Assembly (NCBI GenBank): GCA_017958845.1
Contig: JAGDBW010000031.1
Location: forward strand, 1 to 12,123
Direction: 5' to 3'
DNA from: Clostridia bacterium
GTDB lineage: Bacteria > Bacillota > Clostridia > Oscillospirales > CAG-272
DNA: 12,123 nucleotides
A program made the translations under genes and the position numbers. Positions 1 through 8,400 of the stretch are shown here, one piece after another. The notes below the pieces were generated by a model that was not told where the DNA came from, searched no databases, and saw only the letters and a list, made by a program, of their open reading frames with translations. Positions within the stretch are counted from its first letter, which is position 1, and every line of letters begins with the position of its first letter.

Positions 1-134
1 CAGCCGGGCGGGTAAAGGAAAACCGCGCGGGTGTGGATGCGGGTGTGGGCGCACGAAAAAGCGAAAAAGAGAAAGAGCGGAGAAAAAGAAAAAAGAACGC
101 GGGCGTCCGGAAGAGAGCGGGCGCGAAACCCGAC
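1..134. other. Intergenic region, purine-rich on plus strand
   Basis: I see no gene here. The plus strand at about 55-115 is strongly biased to A and G, so the minus strand, which is the downstream side of the transketolase operon, is pyrimidine-rich with little G. The region lies beyond the operon's hairpin terminator. Short open frames across it are low-complexity and have no ribosome binding site. Confidence 0.6.
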
Positions 135-174
135 AAAAAACAGCGGCCGAAGGGTGCTTCGGTCGCTGTTTTTT
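135..174 (-). terminator. Bidirectional intrinsic terminator of the transketolase operon
   Basis: The arms are 135-152 and 157-174 with a 4-base loop (GGTG). The stem is 18 bp with one G-T wobble, and its outer part is six A-T pairs, so either strand ends the hairpin in a run of T. On the minus strand it sits 126 bp past the transketolase C-subunit stop. On the plus strand the T tract is longer (to about 181), so it may also end a plus-strand gene lying left of the window. Confidence 0.85.
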
Positions 175-299
175 CTTTTTTTGGCGGGGGTTGCGGTGGT
201 TTTTGCGCTCTTTTGGTCCGGCGGCTCGTTTTTGAGCGGTGCGGACGGTTTGTCCGGACGGTGGCGGTCCTTGCGCGCGGGGGGCGGAGCTTCTTTTTG
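175..299. other. 3' untranslated stretch after the transketolase operon
   Basis: This gap lies between the transketolase C-subunit stop and its terminator and would form the mRNA 3' UTR. Small hairpins can be drawn: CGGAC/GTCCG near 243-257 and GCTC/GAGC near 226-239. Neither is followed by a T run. No gene is apparent. Confidence 0.5.
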
Positions 300-1238
300 T
301 CAGCGGCGTTTGAGCGACAGGACGCGGTGGACGCGGTCGACGACGACGGGGGCGGTCAGACCGTACTCCTCGAGCAGCGCCGGGACGGGGCCGCTCTTGC
401 CGAATCGGTCCTCGACGCCCACGCGCAGCACCGGCACGGGACAGCGCTGGGCCAGCGTCTCGCAGACGGCGGAGCCCAGCCCTCCGATGACGCTGTGCTC
501 CTCGGCCGTGACGACGGCGCCCGTCCTGGCGGCGTAGGTCGCGAGCAGGTCGGCGTCGATGGGTTTGAGGGTGCAGACGTCGATCACGGCCGCCGAGATG
601 CCCTCGGCCGCGAGCAGGTCGGCGGCTTCCAGCGCGCGATGGACCATAAAGCCCGTGGCGCAGACGGTCACGTCGCTCCCCTCGCGCAGCACCAGCCCCC
701 GGTCGACCGGGTGCGGGCGGTCGGAGGTGACGTCGGGCACGGCGTAACGGCCAAAGCGGATGTAGACCGGCCCGTCGACGTCCAGCGCCGCCTCGACGGC
801 GGCCTCGGCCTCGGCGGCGTCGGCGGGGTTCATGACCGTCATGCCGGGGATGGAACGCATGAGCGCCAGGTCCTCGTTGCACTGGTGGGTGGCGCCGTCC
901 TCGCCGACGGTGATGCCGGCGTGGGTGGCGCAGATCTTGACGTTCAGGTGCGGGTAACCGACCGAGTTGCGGATCTGCTCAAAGGCGCGGCCGGCCGCGA
1001 ACATGGCAAAGCTGGAGGCGAACACCGGCACGCCGGTCGAGGCGATGCCGGCGGCCACGCCGATCATGTTCCCCTCGGCGATGCCGCAGTTGATGAACCG
1101 ATCGGGAAAGGCCTTTCGGAACGTGTCGGTCTTGGTGGATTTGGAGAGGTCGGCGTCGAGCACGTAAAACAGGCGGCTCTGCCCCAGCCGCGCCAGCGCC
1201 TGACCGTAGGCCTCGCGGGTCGCTTTCTTTTCTTTCAT
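300..1238 (-). CDS. Transketolase, C-terminal subunit (split transketolase)
   Basis: This is the C-terminal half (312 aa) of a transketolase made as two polypeptides, a form common in Clostridia and archaea. With the N-terminal subunit it transfers two-carbon ketol units between sugar phosphates in the non-oxidative pentose phosphate pathway, in the cytoplasm. Visible family marks are GIAEGNMIG at residues 52-60, where Glu55 is the expected catalytic residue that activates thiamine diphosphate, and GEDGATHQ at 112-119. The C-terminal region has the usual DRFGKSGP segment followed by LLEEYGL. The length is normal for a split C subunit. The start is fixed by a GGAGG ribosome site at 1246-1250, 7 bases upstream. 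That site directly follows the TAA stop of the N-subunit gene, only 12 bp away, so the two are probably translationally linked. DXS shares these domains but is a single ~600 aa chain, so split transketolase is the better call. Confidence 0.95.
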   Translation of the reverse strand: MKEKKATREAYGQALARLGQSRLFYVLDADLSKSTKTDTFRKAFPDRFINCGIAEGNMIGVAAGIASTGVPVFASSFAMFAAGRAFEQIRNSVGYPHLNVKICATHAGITVGEDGATHQCNEDLALMRSIPGMTVMNPADAAEAEAAVEAALDVDGPVYIRFGRYAVPDVTSDRPHPVDRGLVLREGSDVTVCATGFMVHRALEAADLLAAEGISAAVIDVCTLKPIDADLLATYAARTGAVVTAEEHSVIGGLGSAVCETLAQRCPVPVLRVGVEDRFGKSGPVPALLEEYGLTAPVVVDRVHRVLSLKRR

Positions 1239-1245
1239 GACGGCG

Positions 1246-1250
1246 CCTCC
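1246..1250 (-). promoter_or_regulatory. Ribosome binding site of transketolase C subunit
   Basis: GGAGG on the minus strand starts immediately after the TAA of the upstream gene and lies 7 bases before the ATG. This arrangement supports translational coupling of the two halves, in keeping with a 1:1 complex. Confidence 0.85.
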
Positions 1251-2069
1251 TTACAACTCAGCCCGCAGCTCGGCCATGGCGGCCTCGTACTGCGCGGCGT
1301 CGGGTGCTTTGCCGTGCCATTCGCAGGCGTTTTCCATATAGGAGACGCCCTTGCCCTTGATCGAGCGGGCGATGACGGCGGTGGGTTTTCCCTTGACTTC
1401 TTTGGCTTCGGCGAGAGCCGCGCGGATGGCGTCGTAGTCGTGCGCGTCGATGGTGACGACGTGCCAGCCGAAGGCACGGAACTTTTGGTCATGGGGGGTG
1501 GGGTCCATGACCTCGGTGATGGGGCCGTCGATCTGCAGGCCGTTGAGATCGAGAAAGAGACAGAGGTTGTCGAGGTGGTAGTGCGCGGCGAACATGGCCG
1601 CCTCCCACACCTGCCCTTCTTCGCTCTCGCCGTCGCCGACGATCGTGTAGACGCGAAAACTCTTGTTTTGCAGTTTGGCGGACAGGGCCATGCCGCAGGC
1701 GGCGGAGATCCCCTGCCCGAGCGAGCCGGTGGACATGTCCACGCCGGGCACGCCTTTCATGTCCGGGTGTCCCTGCAGGCGGCTGTCGATGTGGCGCAGG
1801 GTCGCAAGTTCCGCGGGATCAAAAAAGCCGCTCTCGGCCAACGCCGCGTAGAGGGCGGGGGCGCAGTGGCCCTTGGAGAGTACGAAGCGGTCGCGGTCGG
1901 GGTCGTCGGGGCGGGCCGGATCGACGCGCAGTTCTTCTCCGTAGAGCACCGCCAGTATGTCGGCGATGGAGAGCGAGCCGCCGGGGTGACCCGACTTTCC
2001 GTGGTAGACGCCGGTCAGCGCTCCCATGCGGATGCGGGTGGCCAGGCGGCGGAGACGGTCGTTTTGCAT
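1251..2069 (-). CDS. Transketolase, N-terminal TPP-binding subunit (split transketolase)
   Basis: This is the N-terminal half (272 aa) of split transketolase. It binds the diphosphate and metal of thiamine diphosphate and pairs with the product of the next gene. Family marks are SGHPGGSLS at residues 26-34, SKGH at 65-68, GHPDMKGVPGVDMSTGSLGQG at 100-120 read as two blocks (GHP and STGSLGQG), and the TPP motif opening with GDGESEEGQVWEA at 145-157 and closing at Asn176 (LDLNG). These carry the conserved cofactor and substrate histidines (His28, His68, His101). The length is typical of split N subunits. The start has a GAGGT ribosome site at 2075-2079, 5 bases upstream. It is the first gene of a two-gene operon, with a good promoter about 35 bp upstream. 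No other pentose phosphate gene is in the window. Confidence 0.95.
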   Translation of the reverse strand: MQNDRLRRLATRIRMGALTGVYHGKSGHPGGSLSIADILAVLYGEELRVDPARPDDPDRDRFVLSKGHCAPALYAALAESGFFDPAELATLRHIDSRLQGHPDMKGVPGVDMSTGSLGQGISAACGMALSAKLQNKSFRVYTIVGDGESEEGQVWEAAMFAAHYHLDNLCLFLDLNGLQIDGPITEVMDPTPHDQKFRAFGWHVVTIDAHDYDAIRAALAEAKEVKGKPTAVIARSIKGKGVSYMENACEWHGKAPDAAQYEAAMAELRAEL

Positions 2070-2101
2070 CTTTTACCTCGCTGTTGTTTTTTGACCTTTT
2101 T

Positions 2102-2130
2102 ATTGTATCACACGCTGCGGCAAATAGCAA
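2102..2130 (-). promoter_or_regulatory. Predicted promoter of the transketolase operon
   Basis: Read on the minus strand: -35 TTGCTA (2125-2130), a 17-base spacer, and -10 TACAAT (2102-2107) preceded by TGA, which makes an extended -10 (TGn). The start point would fall near 2095, giving a leader of about 25 bases that carries the GAGGT ribosome site. The -10 matches the consensus at five of six bases and the -35 at four of six. Confidence 0.7.
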
Positions 2131-2192
2131 GCGGCGGACGGGCGGATCGTCGGTTTTTTTGTCGGTTTTTCGCGCTTTTCGCACAGGCGGGT

Positions 2193-2273
2193 CCGCGGGG
2201 ACGGGGGCTGTGTCATATCCGTTCGCACTACCGCGTCGTGCTCTTTCGCGCGGGCGGTGGCCGCGGGGACGGG
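2193..2273. repeat. 13-bp direct repeat in the divergent intergenic region
   Basis: CCGCGGGGACGGG occurs at 2193-2205 and again at 2261-2273, with a 68 bp period. Both copies are followed by a purine and then GC, so the match extends to 16 bp with one difference. It lies between the divergent transketolase and lipoprotein promoters. A regulatory role is possible but unproven, since in GC-rich DNA such a match can arise by chance. No gene is evident in 2131-2330. Confidence 0.45.
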
Positions 2274-2363
2274 AGCGGCGCAGACGACGGAAAAGGGGAG
2301 AAAAAGCGGCGCACATCGGCACTATCGACAATCATATATTTCTTTTTTTGTTTCCTTTGTATA

Positions 2364-2392
2364 TTCTTTTTGATTGTCTTTTGTGATAGGAT
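2364..2392 (+). promoter_or_regulatory. Predicted promoter of the giant lipoprotein gene
   Basis: The -10 TAGGAT (2387-2392) is preceded by TGA (2384-2386), an extended -10. Seventeen bases upstream is a weak -35 (TTCTTT, 2364-2369). The site lies in a local AT-rich island (about 2331-2391) in otherwise GC-rich DNA, which may act as an upstream element. The start point would be near 2399, giving a leader of about 75 bases. Confidence 0.55.
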
Positions 2393-2402
2393 GGAGACGC
2401 GG

Positions 2403-2423
2403 GGCCGGCGGCTTTCGCCGGCC
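2403..2423 (+). promoter_or_regulatory. G/C hairpin at the predicted 5' end of the lipoprotein mRNA
   Basis: GGCCGGCG (2403-2410) and CGCCGGCC (2416-2423) form a perfect 8-bp stem with a 5-base loop, starting only a few bases after the predicted transcription start. It could protect the 5' end of a very long mRNA. It is followed by GC then a T-rich but interrupted stretch, so weak attenuation cannot be excluded. Confidence 0.5.
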
Positions 2424-2462
2424 GCTTTGCGTTTGTTTGACCCGACTTTTTTTGACGGCAAC

Positions 2463-2467
2463 AGGAG
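2463..2467 (+). promoter_or_regulatory. Ribosome binding site that sets the lipoprotein start
   Basis: AGGAG lies 7 bases before the ATG at 2475. This decides the start: the frame stays open for more than 800 codons upstream, but the true N-terminus begins here with a lipoprotein signal peptide. Confidence 0.9.
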
Positions 2468-2474
2468 AGTTGAG

Positions 2475-5400
2475 ATGAAACGATTTGCTGCTTTGATTTT
2501 GCTGCTTTTGTGCGGCCTGTTGGTCCTTTCCGGCTGCGAAAAGCGCAAACAGAACGATCCCCCCGCCACCACGCCCGCGACGGACCCGCCCGTCGTGTAC
2601 GTGACGCTGTCCTTTGTTTCGGACGGCGAGGCGGTGGATGAGCGCGTCGTCGCCTCCGGCTCGGCCGGCGGCGCGGCTCCCACCTACTACAAGAAAGGGT
2701 ATGAACTGGACGGCTGGTTTGCCGCGGACGGCACGGAATATGATCCGGCCGCCGCTCTGAGCGCGGACGCCGTCTACACCGCCCGCAGCCATCGCCGCAC
2801 CTATGCGGTGACCTTTGTTGACGACGAGGGCAACGAACTCGCCCCGGCGCAGCAGGTCCTCTACGAGGGGGTGGCACGGCGTCCGGACGATCCGACGCCG
2901 CCGACCGACAAGATCTTTGACGCGTGGACCTGCCGCGGCGAGATCTATGACTTTGAAAACACGCCCGTCACCGGCAACGTCACGCTGATCGCGGCCTTTG
3001 CGCCCGATCCGGTCGCCACCTGCGATCACAGCCGCAACACCAACCGCCTGTCGTGTCTGGAATCGACGGTCTGCTCCTTCTGCGGAAAGAACATCCCCGC
3101 GACCGGGCACCACTGGCTGATCGCCGGTCACACCGACGGCACCTGTGAGGAGGAGGGCAAGTATCTCTACGTCTGTTCGCACTGCGACGGTGAGCGGTCC
3201 ATCGACGACGGACTGCCGCTCGCCGCGCACGTCTTTGAAAACGGCGCGTGCGTGCACTGCGGCGTCTCCGCTCTCTATACCGCCTCGGCGCAGGATCCGG
3301 ACACCCTGCCCATGCCCGACCGCTACAACACCGGCGCGGGCGCCCCCGTCGGTCCCTATGCCGATCACACCCTGACCCGCGTCACCGACAGCGGTATGTG
3401 GTCCGGCGTGCCGATCATCCGCTCGGTGGCGTCCAACGGCGACGTGACCTACCGCATCAACACCGACGCCCTCTCGGGGGCGGGCAAAAGCGAGATCGTG
3501 CTCTGTGACCTCGACTTTTCCGACGGGTATTTCCGGATGCCGCAGGGGATCAAGAACTATACCTTTGTCGAGAATTTTGAAAACGATCCCACCGGCGGAC
3601 GCTTCTGCTTCCGCTTTGTCAACTGTCTGTTCGATACCGTGGGCGGCAACGGCTCCGGCGGCTACAACGGCAGCGCCTACAACACCTGCTGCCGCTTTGA
3701 GTACTGCTCGCTGGTCCAGATCGGCAGCAGCAACGTGATCCTCGACCACTGCCGGTTTGGCGGCAACGACGACCGCGACGCCACCAACCCGATGCAGAAC
3801 TTCTTTGTCTTTCACTCCTACGTCACCGACAAAGAATCCATCGGATACGAGCGCGAGCTGCACACCGACGCCATCCAGATCTACGGATACGGCCCCAACG
3901 AGTCCACGATCGTGGCCAAGAACATCCACTACTACAACTTCCGCGCCGAGATGCCCTCGGTCTACTATACCGGCTCGCAGTCCTACACCAACTCGATCCT
4001 GATGATCTCCCTCGACTACAACAACGCGGAGAACATCTCCTTTGAGCATTGTTATATCAACGGTTGCGGCTGTCCGATCATGATCAACGACCACCCCCAC
4101 GCCGCCGACGCGGACAAGGGCGGAAAGTACGGCTCGGGCATGGGCCGCTATCGGATGACCGACGTGGTGTACCGCGATATCATCCACGGATGCGCCAACC
4201 AGTACAGCAACATCATCTCCTCCGACGTGGTCAACCAGTTTACCGGCGTGCTGCGACCCGAAACCACCTCCGAAGTGGTCATGGAGGACTGGAACAAGGC
4301 GGCCGACGCGCTCTACGTGGGCTCGGTGTGGTACAAGGACGGAAAGCTGTACGTCTCAGCCACCAACGAGACCAATATCGGGCGTGAGCTGACCGTCGTC
4401 ACCCCCGACGGCGCCAGGACCTTTGTGATCGAGCGCTGTCCGCTCTATATCGAGTTTGAGGACGACCGTACCTATCGCGAGTTCCCGTTTGACGTGCTGT
4501 GCGAGATCGAATGCGACGAGCCCGACTGGGTGGTCTGCTTTGACACCTCCGCCGTGCCGAGGCAGGTGCGGTGCCTGCACTTTGCCGACCCGACGGCTCC
4601 GGTCAGCGTGGACCTCTCTCTCCTCGCCGCGGCCGAACCTCCCGCCGTGCCGGCCGAGCTGGCGCACGGCCACTTCGGGTCCCGCGTGTTCTACGACGTG
4701 ACGGCGGACGGCGTGATGCACATCTACGGCGCCGGCGCGATCCCCGACCAGAGCGAGAACGAACTGATCGCGACCGGCTACTATGCCGTGCGCGACAGGA
4801 TCACCCGCGTGGTCATCGACCCGGACGTCACCTCCGTCGGCGCGTACCTGTTTAAGGATATGTTTGCCCTCACCTCTGTCTCGCTTCCCTCGACGATCAC
4901 CAAGATCGGCACCCACGCCTTTGAGGGCTGCGCGTCGCTGACGGACGTCCGCATCCCCTACGGCGTCACGTCCGTCGGCGCCTACGCCTTTGCCGACTGT
5001 ATCTCGCTGACCGATATCACCGTCCCTTCGACCGTCGGCGCGTCCGCCGGCGCGGGGGCCTTTTCGGGATGCACGGGCCTGCGGAGCGCCGCCTTTCTCG
5101 GTACGGTCATGCAGGGCCGCATGTTTGAAAACTGTGAAAACCTCGAGACCATCCTGCTCTCCGGCTCGCTGAGACGGATCGCGGACATGGCGTTCTATAA
5201 CTGCCCCGCTCTGCGCGAGGTCAGATACACCGGCACGGCCGCGACCGCGGCGGAGATCAGCATCGGCGCCGCCGGCAACTGTGCGCTGCCCGGCAGCGCG
5301 CGTATGCCGCGCATCGAGTCGATGACCTATGTGGACGAAGCGGTCGCCGTCGAGCTCGAAGACCGCGGGCTCGCCGACAGAGAGCCCAAGACCCCGACGC

Positions 5401-8400
5401 ACAACTGGACGAAGTACGAGACCTGGCGCATGCAGTACGCCAACAGCCGCGGCGTGTACGGACGCGCCGTCGCGTCGTTTGCCATCGGGATCTGCCCCTC
5501 CAAAGTCTATGACGGTCAGCCCTTTGCGCCCGACTTTGCCACCGACTCCGACGGTGAGATCACCTACAAGTGGCTCCGGGGCGGCGTGGTGCTGGACGGC
5601 GCGCCTGTCGACGCCGGACGCTACGTCGTGGTCATCTACGTGTCCGGCACCGAAAACTATAAACCACTGGAGTTTCACCAGACCGTCTACATCCGACAGG
5701 CGAGCGCGTCGCTGTCCATCACGACCGGGTCGCTGGACAAAGACTTTGACGGTCTGCCGGTCGGGGCGCCCGCCTATACCTCCAACAGCACCGCCACCCC
5801 CGAGATCAAATGGTACTTTGGCGAGGCGCTCTGCGACGGCGCGCCGTATATGCCCGGCAGCTACCGCGTGGTCGTCACCATGCCCGACAACGGCAACTAT
5901 ACGTCTGTCAGCCGCGAGCTCTCCTTTGAGATCCGGCTGCCCGCGGGTGTGAGCGCCTGGGACGGCACGGCGGCCTCCGCCTTTGACGGCGGCGCCGGAT
6001 CGGAGAGCGACCCGTGGCAGATCCGCACGGCCGAACAACTGGCGCGCCTGGCCGCTCTGGTCAACGACCCGGCGACCCACGACGCCTACGCGTCCGCCTG
6101 CTACGTGCTGACCGGAGACATCCACCTCAACCTGGGCGTGTCCGCCTATGCCGCCTGGTATACGACGGCGCCCGCCCGCGCCTGGACCTCCGTCGGATGT
6201 GGCGCGGCCGTCGGCTTTTCCGGTCATTTTGACGGGCGGGGACACGTCATCTACGGTCTGTACGCCAGGACGCCCTCGGGGACCGATCCCTACGCGGCCG
6301 CCCTGTTCGGCTGTCTGACCGGCGGCGCCGTGGTGGAAAATCTCCGCATCTCCTTTGCCAACATCGTCTCCGAATATACTAACGTGTACGCCTCCTTTGT
6401 CGCCGCGTATGCCGATGAGGCGACCGTCCGCGGCGTCACCGTGACCGACGCGGCGCTCAACGCGTACAACAACGCGGGCGGCATCGTGGGTCTGATCGAT
6501 ATGTCGATCGGCGAGACCACCGTCGAGGACTGCTCCGTGACGGCGACGATCACCGGCCGGGGGAGCAACCCGTTCTATCTCGCGGGCATCGTCGGCTACG
6601 CAAAGGAGAACTATAAGTCCACCAAATACCCGCTCACGATCCGCGGCTGTGTGACCCACGGCAGCATCAAGACCCGCAAGGACGGCGCGGGCATCGTCAA
6701 CGCCCGGGCCAACATGATCCTTTCGATCGAGAACTGCGTCAACTACATGGATATCACCACGACCCGCGACGGCAACATCGCCGGCATCGTGACCGGCATC
6801 TACACCTCGGCCGGCGGGTACGGCATCACCCTGCGCGACTGCGTCAACTTTGGCGATCTGTACGCCGTGGGCTCGATCGCCGGCGGCCTGATCAGTTCCG
6901 CGTCGCTCAAGGCCTGCACCCTGACCGTCGAGAACTGCGCCAACTACGGCGCGGTCAAGGCCGACGCCGGCAAAGCCGGCGGCCTGATCGGCAATCTGGC
7001 AGGCGACAGCGGCGCGACCAGTCGGATCATCCTCTGCAACGTCTTTTCCACCGTGGCAGGCGAGAACCCGACCGGCAACTTTGCCCTCATCGGCGGCGGC
7101 GAAGTCACCCACAGCAACCTGACCTGTGAGAACGTCGGCTATCCGGCGGGCGAGCTGGTCACCTACGAAGGCACGCCCGCGGGGACGGTCGCGGTCAACT
7201 TTGCCGCTCCGATGAGCTATCTCGAAGCCCTCAACCGCTGCGCCGACGACAACGGCCTGACCCGGTGGGAAGAAGGCGGACGCGGCCTGCGGCTGGTCGG
7301 CGACGTCGTGATCCTGACCGCCTCGCTCGACAAGTATGAGGACGGCCTGCCCGTCGCTCTGCCCGCCTACGCGGTACGCGTCGGCGACGGCGAAGTCGGC
7401 ATCCTGTTCTACCAGAACGGCGTCCTCCTGCCCGGCGCGCCCGCCGCGCCCGGCGACTACCGTGTGATCGTGGCCCTCGCCGCGACCGACGCCGCTTCCG
7501 GCGCGCAGGCCGTGCTGGACTTCTGCATTTCGGTCGAGGGTTCCGCGACTCTGAGCATCGCGGCGCTCGATAAGGTCTACGACGGCTCGCCCGTGGCGGA
7601 CCCCGCGATCCGGACCACCAACGAAGGCGCCGCCGTCACCTATGAGTGGTACCGCGGCGAGATCGGAGCGGGCGTCAAGCTCGACGCCGCGCCGACCGAC
7701 GCCGGCCGCTACTATGTGACCGTGAGCGTGGCCGCCGTCGGCGACTATGCCGCCGTCAGCAAATCCAAGGCCTTTGAGATCGCCAAAGCCCCCGGCAGCA
7801 TCACGGGTGTGACCAACCCCGGCCGCGCCTACAACGGCGAGCCGCTGACCATCGGCACCCCGGTCTCGCCCGGGACCGAACCGGTCACGGTCGAATGGTA
7901 TCGCGGCTCCTACGCCGCCCCCGGCGAAAAGCTGAGCGGCGCGCCGACCGACGTCGGCTCCTACGCGCTGGTCCTCTCCACACCCGAGCAAGCCAACTAT
8001 CTGGCGGCTCTGGTCTGCTTTGACGTCACGATCACCCGCATCCCGTCCACCATCACCGTCTCGGGCACGCCCGCCCGCGCGACGGATGGCACGCCCGCCT
8101 CGGTGCCCGCCTATGAGCACACCCAGTCGGGCGGCGCGATCACCGTGACCTGGACGACCGCCTCGGGCGACGTGCTGGCCGAGGCCCCCTCGGCGCCCGG
8201 CTCCTACAAGCTGATCCTCTCCCTCTCGCAGAGCGGCAACTACGCGGGCTGCACCGTGGAGATCCCGTTTGATCTCTGGGAGCTCGGCCTGGTCTGGAAC
8301 GGCGGCCTCGCCGCGTCCTTTGTCCGCGGCACGGGTCTCTATGACGATCCCTTTGTCATCGAGACGCCCGAACAGCTGGCGCTGCTCGCCTCTCTGGTCA

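Noticed and set aside
300..2069. 1-deoxyxylulose-5-phosphate synthase (DXS) or a pyruvate dehydrogenase E1 pair
   Set aside because: DXS is one long chain, and E1 subunits have different motifs. The two lengths and the STGSLGQG and GEDGATHQ motifs fit split transketolase.
2084..2386. Possible small gene on the plus strand between the divergent promoters
   Set aside because: The product is Arg/Gly/Ser-rich without a plausible domain, has no good ribosome site and overlaps both predicted promoter regions.
33..2474. Upstream extension of the lipoprotein frame, which is open from position 33
   Set aside because: It runs antisense across both transketolase genes and the divergent promoters. The lipobox signal peptide and AGGAG site fix the start at 2475; the open frame comes from codon bias.
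2322..4187. 621-codon open frame on the minus strand over the lipoprotein 5' part
   Set aside because: Same codon-aligned antisense effect, no ribosome site and low-complexity composition; its end runs through the lipoprotein promoter.
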